Part shown: piece after piece, positions 1-10,829 of the stretch
Position numbering within the stretch: the stretch's first letter is position 1
How the letters are laid out: the number at the start of each line of letters is the position of its first letter
Source of the DNA: Flavisphingomonas formosensis
GTDB taxonomy: Bacteria; Pseudomonadota; Alphaproteobacteria; Sphingomonadales; Sphingomonadaceae
Assembly (NCBI RefSeq): GCF_009755815.1
Contig: NZ_WRPK01000001.1
Coordinates: 930,001 to 994,000, forward strand
DNA length: 64,000 nucleotides
Reading direction: 5' to 3'
Position numbers and translations under genes: made by a program
Notes under the pieces: generated by a model
What the model was told of the DNA's origin: nothing
The model's input: the letters and a program-made list of their open reading frames with translations, nothing else
Database searches by the model: none

Positions 1-95
1 CGAAGGGCACGTGCCTCCCAGGCGAGGTCGGAATGACGAGTTTGAACAAGATCCCGCGAAAGCTGGGATGACGGATACCCGAGGAGGATCCCTGA

Positions 96-956
96 ATGTC
101 CGCCACCTATACGCTCGACACGTCCACCAGCCGCGCGAATCCGACGCCCGCGCCGATGAAGCGGTTGACCGTGCCGGCTATCCAGAAGCGCAAGGGCGGC
201 GAGCCGCTGGTGATGCTCACCGCCTATACGGCCCGTATGGCGCAGCTGCTCGATCCGCATTGCGATCTGCTGCTGGTCGGCGACAGCCTCGGCCAGGTGA
301 TCTACGGCCTGCCGTCGTCGGTGCCGGTGAGCCTCGACATGATGTGCGCGCATGGTGCCGCGGTGGTGCGCGGCAGCTATCACAGCGTGGTGATCGTCGA
401 CATGCCGTTCGGCAGCTACGAGGCCTCGCCGCAGGCCGCCTTCGCCAGCGCGGCACGTGTGATGAAGGAAACCGGCGCAGCCGGCGTCAAGCTGGAGGGC
501 GGCGAGGCAATGGCCGAGACGGTCGCCTTCCTCGCTGCCCGGGGCATTCCCGTGGTCGGCCATGTTGGCCTCACCCCGCAGGCGGTGAACGCGCTCGGCG
601 GCTATGGCGCGCGCGGGCGCAGCGAGTTGGAGCGCGGGAAGATCCTGAGCGATTCCCGCGCCATTGCCGAGGCCGGTGCCTTCGCGATCGTCGTCGAAGG
701 GGTGATCGAGCCGCTGGCGATTGACATCACCCGGGCCGTCGCCTGCCCGACCATCGGCATCGGCGGCTCGGCCGAATGCGACGGCCAGGTGCTGGTGATC
801 GACGACATGCTCGGCATGTTCGAACGTGTTCCGCGCTTCGTGAAGCGCTTCGACGATCTGGCAACGCGCATATCCGATGCCGCCGCAGCTTATGCGGCCG
901 AGGTGCGTGCCCGCACCTTCCCCACTTCGGAACAAACCTATCAGCGGAAGGATTGA
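96..956 (+). CDS. panB: 3-methyl-2-oxobutanoate hydroxymethyltransferase
   Basis: Transfers a hydroxymethyl group from 5,10-methylene-THF to 2-oxoisovalerate, making ketopantoate for pantothenate and CoA synthesis in the cytoplasm. The 286-residue product has the whole TIM-barrel family pattern: VGDSLG with D63, VDMPFGSY with D102, KLEGG with K132 and E134, and VVEGV with E201. These match the Mg- and substrate-binding residues known in E. coli PanB (D45, D84, K112, E114, E181), shifted by a roughly 20-residue N-terminal extension. The start follows an AGGAGG-type ribosome-binding site. panC is not next to it; the following genes encode envelope and ribosome functions, so pantothenate genes look dispersed in this genome. 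Confidence 0.97.
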   Translation: MSATYTLDTSTSRANPTPAPMKRLTVPAIQKRKGGEPLVMLTAYTARMAQLLDPHCDLLLVGDSLGQVIYGLPSSVPVSLDMMCAHGAAVVRGSYHSVVIVDMPFGSYEASPQAAFASAARVMKETGAAGVKLEGGEAMAETVAFLAARGIPVVGHVGLTPQAVNALGGYGARGRSELERGKILSDSRAIAEAGAFAIVVEGVIEPLAIDITRAVACPTIGIGGSAECDGQVLVIDDMLGMFERVPRFVKRFDDLATRISDAAAAYAAEVRARTFPTSEQTYQRKD

Positions 957-1019
957 GGCGCTTCCGCTCCGCCCGACTCGTCGCTAAGGTCCGCGCCGCC
1001 GAAACTTTGGAGACGTTGC

Positions 1020-1721
1020 TTGGCCGTCACGCCGCAGAATAACGATGCCTTCTTCCGCGAGGTGGACGAGGAGCTGCGCCGCGCGCAGATGACCAGCCTT
1101 TGGCAGCGCTATGGCCGCCTTGCCATCGTGGTCGTCGCGCTCGGCCTCGCCGCGCTCGCCGGCTATCTGTGGTGGAACAATCATAGCCAGCAGCTGGCGG
1201 GCCAGGATGGCGAGAAACTGAGCGGCGCGCTGCACGATCTCGGCGATCGAAAGCCCGAGCGCGCGCGTCCTGTGCTGCAGGCGCTCGCCGGCTCGCCACG
1301 CGCCGGATATCGTGCTGCCGCCGATCTTACGCTCGCCGGCATGGCCCTGGAGGGCAATGACGTCAAAGGAGCGGTCGCCGCCTATCAGCGCGTCGCCGCC
1401 GACACGAAGTTGGGCGAGCCGACTCGCGATGCCGCGCTGTTGCGCGAGACGATGGCGCAGTTCGACACGCTTCCGCCTGCTCAGGTCGTAGAACGGCTGA
1501 AGCCGCTTGCCGAGGCTGGCAACCCCTGGTTCGGAACCGCCGGCGAAATGGTCGCGATCGCCTATCTCAAGATGAACAAGCCGGAGCTTGCCGGCCCCCT
1601 ATATGGCGCCATTGCCAAGAATAAGGATGTGCCCGACAGCATTCAGCGGCGGGCCCTTGAGATGGCGAGCATGCTCGGGGTGGACGTGGTCAAGGAAGCG
1701 AGCGCGGCGGCGAAGGAATGA
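1020..1721 (+). CDS. YfgM/TPR-like membrane-anchored protein
   Basis: A 233-residue inner-membrane protein with a short cytoplasmic N-terminus, one transmembrane helix at about residues 33-52 and a periplasmic domain of helical tetratricopeptide-like repeats. This is the architecture of E. coli YfgM, which works with SecYEG and periplasmic chaperones. As in E. coli, it lies directly before bamB and der. The start chosen is TTG at 1020, preceded by GGAG with 7-nt spacing; no better in-frame ATG exists before the conserved N-terminus. Its stop overlaps the bamB start (ATGA), so the two are translationally coupled. The precise role is inferred from architecture and position. Confidence 0.85.
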   Translation: MAVTPQNNDAFFREVDEELRRAQMTSLWQRYGRLAIVVVALGLAALAGYLWWNNHSQQLAGQDGEKLSGALHDLGDRKPERARPVLQALAGSPRAGYRAAADLTLAGMALEGNDVKGAVAAYQRVAADTKLGEPTRDAALLRETMAQFDTLPPAQVVERLKPLAEAGNPWFGTAGEMVAIAYLKMNKPELAGPLYGAIAKNKDVPDSIQRRALEMASMLGVDVVKEASAAAKE

Positions 1722-3058
1722 ATGGAATGAAGCGTAAGATTCTGACGACGGCCGCGCTGTGCACCGTCGTGGCGCTCGGCGGTTGCGGTATCTTCAAGGG
1801 CGGCGGAGGGCACAAGCCCAAGACGCCCGTGCTCGGCGAGCGGATTCCCGTGCTCAGCAGCGAGACGGACGTGGAGGTGGATCCTTCGCTGGCCGGCATC
1901 ATGGTGACCGTGCCGGCGATCGCCGCCAACGCCGATTGGCCTCAACCCGGGGGCAACCCGCAGCATGCGATGGATCATGTCGCGCTCGGCTCCGCCCTGT
2001 CCAGGGCCTGGACGGTCAGCATCGACGGCGGTGGCAAACGCGCGCGCCTGGCCGCGGCGCCGATCGTGGCCAACGGCAATGTCTATGTGATCGACACCAA
2101 GGCCGTGGTGCACGCCTATGAGGTGCAGGGCGGCGGAGAGCGCTGGAAGGTTTCGCTCAACGACGGCAAAGAGAAATCGGAAGTGCTGTTCGGCGGCGGC
2201 GTCTCGTTCGACAGCGGCAAGCTGTTCGCCACTGATGGCATGGGTGATGCCGTGGCGATGGATCCCTCGGATGGCAAGATCCTCTGGAAGAAGCGTCCGG
2301 GGGGACCATTGCGTGGCGCGCCGACGGTCGCGAACGGCAATGTCTATGTCGTGAGCCAGGACAACCAGATCTTTGCGCTCAACGCCGAGACCGGCGAAAC
2401 CGTGTGGACGCAGGCTGCGACGGTCGAGACGGCCGGCGTGTTCGGCAGCGCATCCCCGGCGGTCGGCCAGGGCACGGTCGTCGCCGGCTTCTCCTCGGGC
2501 GAGCTCAATGCCTATCGCTACGAGAATGGGCGCACCGTGTGGCAGGATGCGCTGTCGCGCACTTCCATGTCGACCTCGGTCTCGAGCCTCGCGGATATCG
2601 ATGCCGATCCGGTGATCGATCAGGGCCGCGTCTTCGCCGTCGGCCAGGGCGGCCGCATGGTCGCGATGGAGATGGTGACCGGTCAGCGCCAGTGGGAGCT
2701 CAACATTGCCGGCATCTCGACGCCATGGTCGGCCGGCGACTGGCTGTTCGTCGTCACCGACGAAGCCAAGCTGCTCTGCATCTCCAAGCTCAACGGCAAG
2801 ATCCGCTGGATCACGCAGCTCGAGCGCTGGAGGAACGACAAGCCCAAGAAGGGTCCGGTCACCTGGGTGGGTCCGATCCTGGCCGGCGGACGCCTGATCC
2901 TCGCCAATTCCGAAGGACAGCTAGTCAACGTGGCGCCCGATACCGGTTCGATCGGCACGGTCACCAAGGGCGGCGGGCCGATCTATCTGCCCCCAGTGGT
3001 GGCGAGCAACACGCTCTTCATCCTCGACAATGACGGCAAGCTCAGCGCCTGGCGGTGA
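1718..3058 (+). CDS. bamB: Outer membrane assembly lipoprotein BamB
   Basis: PQQ-like beta-propeller lipoprotein of the BAM complex that inserts beta-barrel proteins into the outer membrane. It has a lipoprotein signal peptide with lipobox LGGC (Cys at residue 23), a linker, and repeated propeller blades with motifs such as NGNVYV, ALNAETGE and SKLNGKIRW, ending in NDGKLSAWR. At 446 residues it is longer than E. coli BamB but usual for alphaproteobacteria. The ATG at 1718 overlaps the previous stop; an ATG at 1727 has better spacing from the AAGGA at 1713-1717 and may be the true start. Its place between the YfgM-like gene and der repeats the gene order known in other proteobacteria. Confidence 0.95.
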   Translation: MNGMKRKILTTAALCTVVALGGCGIFKGGGGHKPKTPVLGERIPVLSSETDVEVDPSLAGIMVTVPAIAANADWPQPGGNPQHAMDHVALGSALSRAWTVSIDGGGKRARLAAAPIVANGNVYVIDTKAVVHAYEVQGGGERWKVSLNDGKEKSEVLFGGGVSFDSGKLFATDGMGDAVAMDPSDGKILWKKRPGGPLRGAPTVANGNVYVVSQDNQIFALNAETGETVWTQAATVETAGVFGSASPAVGQGTVVAGFSSGELNAYRYENGRTVWQDALSRTSMSTSVSSLADIDADPVIDQGRVFAVGQGGRMVAMEMVTGQRQWELNIAGISTPWSAGDWLFVVTDEAKLLCISKLNGKIRWITQLERWRNDKPKKGPVTWVGPILAGGRLILANSEGQLVNVAPDTGSIGTVTKGGGPIYLPPVVASNTLFILDNDGKLSAWR

Positions 3059-3148
3059 CCTTTTTACCCTCATCCTCTCCGCAGCGGTGTCGGGGAGGAC
3101 GAAGGTGGGGGGAGTGGCGGTTTCCGCATCGATAGGTTAGGGGGCGCA

Positions 3149-4501
3149 ATGTCCCGCCTTCCACTCGTCGCGATCGTCGGCCGACCTAATGTCGGCAAAT
3201 CGACGCTGTTCAACCGTCTCGTCGGCAAGCGTCTGGCCCTGGTCGACGATCGTCCCGGGGTTACGCGCGATCGGCGAGAGGGGGATGCCACGCTGCTCGG
3301 TGTCGATTTCCGCGTGATCGACACGGCCGGTTTCGAGGAAGACGATCCCCAGACGCTGCCTGGCCGCATGCGTGCGCAGACCCAGGCGGCGGTGCGTGAG
3401 GCGGATGTCGCGCTGTTCCTGATCGATTCGCGTGCCGGGGTCGTGCCGCTGGACGAGGAGATCGCTCGCTGGCTGCGTAGCGAGGATACGCCGGTCGTGC
3501 TGGTTGCCAACAAGGCCGAAGGTCGCGCGGGCGATGCCGGCCTCTATGAGGCATTCGGCTTCGGCTTCGGTGATCCGGTGCCTCTGAGTGCCGAACATGG
3601 CGAGGGCATAGCGGACCTCTTCGAGGCGCTGCTGCCTCATATCGATCGCGAGGATACGGACGAGGAGCAGGGGGATGAGGAGGAAGCGGCCGACGCGCCG
3701 CTGAAGCTCGCCATCGTCGGCCGGCCGAACGCGGGCAAGTCGACCCTCGTCAACCGGATGCTGGGTGAGGATCGCATGATCACTGGCCCGGAGGCCGGCA
3801 TCACGCGCGATTCGATCGCCGTCGATTGGCAGTGGCAGGGCCGCGCGGTACGCCTGATCGACACGGCCGGGCTGCGCAAGAAGGCGAAGGTGGAGGACAA
3901 GCTGGAGAAGCTGTCCGTCGCCGACGCACTGCACGCGGTGGATTTCGCCGAAGTGGTCGTGCTGCTGCTCGATGCGACCAAGGGGCTGGAGGCGCAGGAT
4001 CTGCGCATTGCCGACCGGGTGCTACAGGAAGGCCGCGCGCTGATCATCGCGCTCAACAAGTGGGACGTGGCGGAAAATGCTTCCTCGCTGTTCCAGGGCG
4101 TGCGCGGCGCGCTTGACGAGGGGCTGGCGCAGGTCAAGGGTTTGCCGCTGCTGACCGTTTCGGCGGCGACCGGCAAGGGCATCGACCAGCTGTTGCAGGT
4201 GGCGTTCGAAACCCGCGAGGCGTGGTCGCGGCGCGTCTCCACCGGCCAGCTCAACCGCTGGTTCGAGGCGGCGGTGGAAAAGAATCCGCCGCCTGCGCCG
4301 GGTGGCAAGCGGATCAAGCTGCGCTATCTTACCCAGGCCAAGACGCGCCCGCCCGGCTTCGTCCTGTTCGGTACCCGTGTGGACCAGCTTCCCGAAAGCT
4401 ATCGGCGCTATCTGGTGAACGGCATAAGGCGCGAGCTCGGCTTCGGCGCCGTGCCCGTGCGGCTTACCCTGCGCGCGCCGAAAAATCCCTACGGCCGGTG
4501 A
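3149..4501 (+). CDS. der: Ribosome biogenesis GTPase Der (EngA)
   Basis: Double-GTPase needed for maturation of the 50S ribosomal subunit. Two complete G domains are visible in tandem: the first with GRPNVGKSTL, DTAGF and NKAEG (first about 165 residues), the second with GRPNAGKSTL, DTAGL and NKWD (from about residue 188). An acidic linker separates them and a C-terminal KH-like domain ends the protein. The length of 450 residues is normal. The start has a strong AGGGGG ribosome-binding site. The stop TGA shares its last base with the start of the following TusA-like gene, so the two are coupled. Confidence 0.97.
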   Translation: MSRLPLVAIVGRPNVGKSTLFNRLVGKRLALVDDRPGVTRDRREGDATLLGVDFRVIDTAGFEEDDPQTLPGRMRAQTQAAVREADVALFLIDSRAGVVPLDEEIARWLRSEDTPVVLVANKAEGRAGDAGLYEAFGFGFGDPVPLSAEHGEGIADLFEALLPHIDREDTDEEQGDEEEAADAPLKLAIVGRPNAGKSTLVNRMLGEDRMITGPEAGITRDSIAVDWQWQGRAVRLIDTAGLRKKAKVEDKLEKLSVADALHAVDFAEVVVLLLDATKGLEAQDLRIADRVLQEGRALIIALNKWDVAENASSLFQGVRGALDEGLAQVKGLPLLTVSAATGKGIDQLLQVAFETREAWSRRVSTGQLNRWFEAAVEKNPPPAPGGKRIKLRYLTQAKTRPPGFVLFGTRVDQLPESYRRYLVNGIRRELGFGAVPVRLTLRAPKNPYGR

Positions 4502-4713
4502 TGCTGGTCGATACCCGCGGCATGCGTTGCCCCTGGCCGGTGATACGGCTGGCGCGGGCGATGCGATCCGTTGCGCAGGGCGAGGCGGTACGCCTGCTGG
4601 CGGACGATCCGGCCGCGCCGGGCGAAGTGTCGGCGCTGGTCGCGGAGCGGGGGTGGACCGTGGACAGGACCGAGGTGGTGGACGGCCTCGACTGGGTGAT
4701 CGTCAAGATCTGA
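4501..4713 (+). CDS. TusA-family sulfurtransferase
   Basis: A 70-residue protein with the TusA (SirA) fold signature: an N-terminal DTRGMRCPWPVI stretch carrying the Cys-Pro pair that bears the persulfide, and a C-terminal half typical of this small alpha/beta fold. TusA proteins relay sulfur for tRNA 2-thiouridine and molybdenum cofactor formation. The ATG shares one base with the der stop (TGATG), which strongly suggests translational coupling and fixes the start. Several TusA paralogues can exist per genome, so the exact sulfur acceptor is not determined here. Confidence 0.88.
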   Translation: MLVDTRGMRCPWPVIRLARAMRSVAQGEAVRLLADDPAAPGEVSALVAERGWTVDRTEVVDGLDWVIVKI

Positions 4714-4777
4714 CAGGTGTGCCTGCCGCGTCCAGACGAAGGTCGGGATCCGTTCGGGATCGTCGCATGAATCATCG

Positions 4778-4845
4778 CCATGCCAGCGAAAGCGGGCATG
4801 GCTCGCAAGAAGCCCGCTGTCGTCGATCCCGGCTGTCGCCGGGAT
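4778..4845. repeat. REP-like pair of GC-rich hairpins
   Basis: The gap between the TusA-like gene and bfr contains two clear inverted repeats. One has arms CCATGCC (4778-4784) and GGCATGG (4795-4801). The other has arms ATCCCGGC (4826-4833) and GCCGGGAT (4838-4845) around a 4-nt loop. The second resembles a degenerate copy at the very start of the window (about 50-72, GATCCC with GGGATGACG), which suggests a dispersed extragenic palindrome family. It may also act as a terminator between the convergent genes. Confidence 0.55.
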
Positions 4846-4904
4846 GACGCATTTCGAGGCTACCGGCCTTTCGCAGACGATTCCTTGAAGGGAGCCAATT
4901 ACCT

Positions 4905-5384
4905 CTATTCTTCCGCCGGCTTCGAATTGAGCTGGATATAGTTTTCGATGCCCATCTGGCGGATCATGTCGAACTGGCGCTCCAGCGTATCGACATGCTC
5001 TTCCTCGCTGTCGAGGATGCGCTTCAGAAGATCGCGGCTGATATAGTCGCGGACCGTCTCGCAATGGGCGATGCCGTCGCGCAGCAGAGGGATCGCCTCA
5101 TTTTCCAGCGCGAGATCAGCCTTCAGCACCTCTTCCACGCTCTCGCCGATCTTGAGGCGACCGAGCAGCTGGAAATTGGGCAGGCCGTCGAGGAAGAGGA
5201 TGCGCTCGGCGAGCGCATCGGCATGCTTCATCTCGTCGATTGATTCTTTATACTCGAACTTGGCGAGACGCTCGACGCCCCAATGTTCAAGCATGCGATA
5301 GTGAAGAAAATACTGATTGATCGCGGTCAACTCGTTCTTGAGGACCTCGTTCAGATATTCGATGACCTTGGCGTCACCCTTCAT
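4905..5384 (-). CDS. bfr: Bacterioferritin
   Basis: Iron-storage ferritin-like protein that oxidises Fe(II) and keeps a ferric mineral core inside a 24-subunit shell. The 159-residue product keeps every hallmark residue at the same number as E. coli Bfr: ferroxidase ligands E18, E51, H54, E94, E127 and H130, and the heme-ligating M52. The length is also typical. The bacterioferritin-associated ferredoxin gene lies about 100 bp upstream on the same strand, the usual partner that reduces and releases stored iron. Confidence 0.97.
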   Translation of the reverse strand: MKGDAKVIEYLNEVLKNELTAINQYFLHYRMLEHWGVERLAKFEYKESIDEMKHADALAERILFLDGLPNFQLLGRLKIGESVEEVLKADLALENEAIPLLRDGIAHCETVRDYISRDLLKRILDSEEEHVDTLERQFDMIRQMGIENYIQLNSKPAEE

Positions 5385-5482
5385 CGTCTTTCTCCGGCGG
5401 TTGTGATCGTCCGGATAGACTAAAAAGAGCTCGAAAGCAAAACGGCTTTGCTCAGAAAATGGCGGAAATCAGCCAGTTATTG

Positions 5483-5653
5483 CTAGGCAATCGCACGCTC
5501 TTCCGCAATGATCTGCCGTGCGAATGGTACGCATTGGCCGCAGCGCGCACGCCGCCCGAGCGCAGCATAAGCAGTGCAGGGGCTGTCCGCGCCACTTCGT
5601 GCGGCGGCCCGAACGTCCTTTTCCTTGATCGCGTTACAGATGCAGACGACCAT
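5483..5653 (-). CDS. bfd: Bacterioferritin-associated ferredoxin
   Basis: A 56-residue [2Fe-2S] protein that docks on bacterioferritin and delivers electrons to release stored iron. The BFD signature is present: CIC near the N-terminus and CGQC about 30 residues later, the C-x-C-x(n)-C-x-x-C ligand set. The start was chosen at the ATG that follows a strong AGGAGAG ribosome-binding site and begins MVVCICNAI; a longer upstream frame has no family similarity. It sits upstream of bfr on the same strand, so the pair is probably co-transcribed. Its upstream region overlaps the 3' end of the DUF418 gene. Confidence 0.92.
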   Translation of the reverse strand: MVVCICNAIKEKDVRAAARSGADSPCTAYAALGRRARCGQCVPFARQIIAEERAIA

Positions 5654-5694
5654 GCGATTCTCTCTCCTGTAGCGCCTTGATATGGCTACTGAGA

Positions 5695-6996
5695 TTAATT
5701 CGCAATATTCATTTGCACGGTTCGTCGCATGGGTTGCGGATGCAAGCGGACCAGCGATCGCCACGCCCATTCCAGCGGGCCATAGGCGAAGCGATCCAGC
5801 CAGGGACGGCTCCAGAGGAGGATCAATCCCCAGATTGCGAGTACGACGAGGTAAAGCTGGGCCCGTCCGAGCGCGCCGTAAAGGCCGAAGCCATAGCCGT
5901 AGAACAAGGTCGTCGCGATCAGCGTGGTGCCCAGATAGTTGGATAGCGCCATGCGTCCTGCCGCGGCGAGGCGCGTCACCAGCCAGCGCATCCGGCCGGA
6001 CTGCACGAGGAGGATGAGGCCGCTGGCATAGGCGATGGCGAGCCAGGGGCGCAGCAGCAGGCTCGCCGCATCGGCGAGCGGCAGGAAAGCAGGATCGAAA
6101 TCATGCGCCAGGATCAGCCGCACCACCGGCAGGTAGAGCAGGACGGCAACCCCGCCGCCGGCGAGCAGCAGGCAGTACAGCCACGCCGGCGCTGCCCCGG
6201 ACAGGAAACCGCTGCGATAGAGCAGCAGCCCGAACAGCATGAAGCCCAGCGTGTCGCTGATGGCTGCGGGCAGCAGCTCGGATTGGAAATACATCGTCAT
6301 CGGCGCGCGGATGGCGAACACGTCGGCGAAGCTGCCGCGATAAGCGGCGATTTCGTGCGCCAGCTTGACCGAATCCGGCGTCGCGAAGGCGAGCACCTGC
6401 CCCCAGTCGGCCCGCACCACGGCTCCGGCGCCCGGCGCGGTCGCGGCGGCCTTCAGCGCCGCGAGATCGTGCCAGCTCATCAGATCTTGCGCCAGCGATG
6501 CCGCCAGCAGCACCAGCACCGCATAGAGCAGCGCGCTCTTCGGCCAGCGCCAGGCAATGAAAGCGAAGGCACCGCCGATCGCATATTCCACCAATATGTC
6601 ACCATACCAGAAGAGCCAGGCGTGGATCATGCCGATGACGAACAGCCAGCCCATGCGCCGGTAATGGATCGCGGCGGGGCCGGGTTCACGATCTTCGGCA
6701 CGGTCGGCGATGATCGCCATGGAGGCGCCGAACAAAATGGTGAAAAGGGCGCGCATCTTGCCGTCGGCCAGCACATAGGCGGCAGCCCAGGCGAACAGGT
6801 CCAGGCCCGTCGCGCCGCCGAAATAATGCGGATCCACGGTCGCATAGGCCGGCATTGCCAGCGCGAGGATGTTCATGATCAGGATGCCGCAGACCGCAAA
6901 GCCGCGAATCGCATCTATGGTTTCCAGGCGGTCGCCGTCTGCCGTCGCGATAGGGCCGGGAACTCCGCTGTCTGCCGAGGGTTTAATCGTCCACAT
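5695..6996 (-). CDS. DUF418 family membrane protein
   Basis: A 433-residue polytopic membrane protein of the YeiB/DUF418 type. The N-terminus has the family signature RLETIDAIRGFAVCGILIMNI, followed by about nine to ten hydrophobic helices and the C-terminal DUF418 part with NYLGTTLI, LWSRPWL and GPLEWAWRSL motifs. The substrate is unknown for the family as a whole; distant similarity to acyltransferase-like membrane folds has been noted. It stands alone, divergent from the hemerythrin gene, and its stop lies about 40 bp upstream of bfd. Confidence 0.88.
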   Translation of the reverse strand: MWTIKPSADSGVPGPIATADGDRLETIDAIRGFAVCGILIMNILALAMPAYATVDPHYFGGATGLDLFAWAAAYVLADGKMRALFTILFGASMAIIADRAEDREPGPAAIHYRRMGWLFVIGMIHAWLFWYGDILVEYAIGGAFAFIAWRWPKSALLYAVLVLLAASLAQDLMSWHDLAALKAAATAPGAGAVVRADWGQVLAFATPDSVKLAHEIAAYRGSFADVFAIRAPMTMYFQSELLPAAISDTLGFMLFGLLLYRSGFLSGAAPAWLYCLLLAGGGVAVLLYLPVVRLILAHDFDPAFLPLADAASLLLRPWLAIAYASGLILLVQSGRMRWLVTRLAAAGRMALSNYLGTTLIATTLFYGYGFGLYGALGRAQLYLVVLAIWGLILLWSRPWLDRFAYGPLEWAWRSLVRLHPQPMRRTVQMNIAN

Positions 6997-7023
6997 CTCC
7001 AGGCACGGTTACAGGAGCGCAGC

Positions 7024-7749
7024 ATGGCGAGCAAAGCGCAGGATTCGACGTCAGACAGCCCGACCGGTGACACCGGCCCCCGCAGCCGCACGCGGGCGAC
7101 ACGCAAGCCCGCGGCCGCTGCCAAGCAGGCGGAACCTAGGTCTGCAGCGAGCTCGGCGCCGCGTAAGCGTAGCACTGCCAAACGCCCGACGCGCAAGGCG
7201 CAGGGCGGACTTGGCACGGTATCCATGATCGGTGTCGCAGCGGCCGGCCTCGCGGCCGGTCTCGTGGCCAATCTGGGCCGCAAGGCGGCCGTGCAGGCGC
7301 CGAGCGCGCTCGCGGGCGACTGGTTCGAGGCGCTGAAAGGCGAGCATAAGGCGACGCTGGCTATCTTCGATGCGATCCAGGCGACTGCGGACAGTCAGAC
7401 GATGCGTCGCTCCGTGCTGCTCGTGCAGCTCAAGCACGCGCTCGCCAAGCATGCCTTCACCGAGGAGAATGTGGTCTATCCCGCGCTGCGCGATGCTGGC
7501 CAGGCGGGGGATGCCGACAAGCTCAACCACGAACATGGCTATGTGAAGCAGCATCTCTACGATCTCGACGGCATGGCCAAGGATTCGCCGGACTTCCTGC
7601 CGCTGGTAGCGAAATTCCGCAGTGAGCTGGAAAGCCATGTCCGTGAGGAGGAAGAGGAGATCTTCCCGGCGCTTCATGCCTCGCTAGGCGAGGAGAAGAA
7701 TCTCGCTGTGACGCGGGCGGCGAATCGGGAAGGCTTCAAGATCGCGTAG
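7024..7749 (+). CDS. Hemerythrin-domain protein with basic tail and membrane segment
   Basis: A 241-residue protein with three parts. Residues 1-60 are rich in Lys, Arg, Ala, Ser and Pro (KPAAAAK, RKRSTAKRPTRK), resembling histone-H1-like or AlgP-like tails. Residues about 65-85 form a Gly/Ala hydrophobic segment. Residues about 100-225 form a hemerythrin HHE domain with the His/Glu pattern HKATL, HALAKHAFTEE, HEHGYVKQHL and HVREEEEEIFPAL, which would bind a non-heme di-iron centre. The start has AGGAG with 6-nt spacing. Possible roles are O2, NO or iron sensing or protection; none is shown by context. Confidence 0.85.
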   Translation: MASKAQDSTSDSPTGDTGPRSRTRATRKPAAAAKQAEPRSAASSAPRKRSTAKRPTRKAQGGLGTVSMIGVAAAGLAAGLVANLGRKAAVQAPSALAGDWFEALKGEHKATLAIFDAIQATADSQTMRRSVLLVQLKHALAKHAFTEENVVYPALRDAGQAGDADKLNHEHGYVKQHLYDLDGMAKDSPDFLPLVAKFRSELESHVREEEEEIFPALHASLGEEKNLAVTRAANREGFKIA

Positions 7750-7946
7750 TCGAAACAGCTGCGCCTGCCGGTAAGGGTTGGGGCACTGGCCGCCGAGCCG
7801 CGCCGGTGCCTGCCACCGCTGTTGCCATCGCCTGCGAGATAACCCGCCGGCGCAGACAAGCATTTTCCTCTCTCCAGGGCTGGAGGGGAGAAAAGAGGCA
7901 GCCTTCCAGGCTCAGCGCAGACTGGAAATGGTGACCGGCGCCCCTT

Positions 7947-10169
<2,223 letters not shown>

Positions 10170-10264
10170 GCGCGCGCGTCTAAGCGATCGTTCGGCATTT
10201 GTCGAAGGGGGAACGCATCGGATAAACTCGCGTCATTCGGTTCCCTGCGGTCAGGAGGATTCGG

Positions 10265-10723
10265 ATGAGCGTGCAAAATTCGCCCGGGGGCTATCACAGC
10301 GTGACGCCCTACCTTACCGTCGACGATGCCGCGGCGGCGCTGGATTTCTATGCCAGCGCGTTCGGAGCGATCGAAAAATTCCGCATGCCGATGGGCGACA
10401 GGATCGGCCATGCCGAGATGCTGATCGGCAATTCGCACATCATGCTGTCGGACGAGTTTCCCGAGCGCGATGTGCTCGGTCCGAAGAGCCGGGGCGGCGC
10501 CACGGCCGCGCTGATGGTCTATGTGCCCGATGTCGATTCGGCGTTCGATCGTGCGGTTGCCGCCGGCGGCAAGGCGATGATGCCGGTCGCCGATCAGTTT
10601 TACGGTGATCGTTCGGGCACGCTGATCGATCCGTTCGGCCATAAATGGACACTCGCCACCCATGTCGAAGACGTCTCCGAGGAGGAGATGCAGCGGCGGC
10701 TGGACGAGATGACGGGCGCTTAG
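10265..10723 (+). CDS. VOC-fold (glyoxalase/PhnB-like) protein
   Basis: A 152-residue protein with the vicinal oxygen chelate fold of the PhnB/YcdV type: HSVTPYLTVDDAAAALDFY at the N-terminus, GHAEMLIGNSHIMLSDE in the middle, YVPDVDSAFDRAVAAG, and the C-terminal GDRSGTLIDPFGHKWTLATH. Such proteins bind a metal with a His/Glu set or have lost activity; the substrate cannot be read from sequence. It starts behind AGGAG and is divergent from purL. Confidence 0.85.
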   Translation: MSVQNSPGGYHSVTPYLTVDDAAAALDFYASAFGAIEKFRMPMGDRIGHAEMLIGNSHIMLSDEFPERDVLGPKSRGGATAALMVYVPDVDSAFDRAVAAGGKAMMPVADQFYGDRSGTLIDPFGHKWTLATHVEDVSEEEMQRRLDEMTGA

Positions 10724-10776
10724 GGCCGCCCCCGTCGCCGTGACGGTTCACCGCCTGCGCAAATGCCAATGAAAAA

Positions 10777-10802
10777 GGCCGGCGGATAGCTATCCGCCGG
10801 CC
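10777..10802 (-). terminator. Rho-independent terminator
   Basis: A perfect 26-bp palindrome (13-bp arms beginning GGCCGGCGGATAG). On the minus strand it is followed by a run of five T, so it is best read as the terminator of the lipoprotein gene ending at 10830. It may also stop plus-strand transcription from the VOC gene. Confidence 0.8.
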
Positions 10803-10829
10803 CGAAGGGTTGGAAGGGGGACCAGGAGA

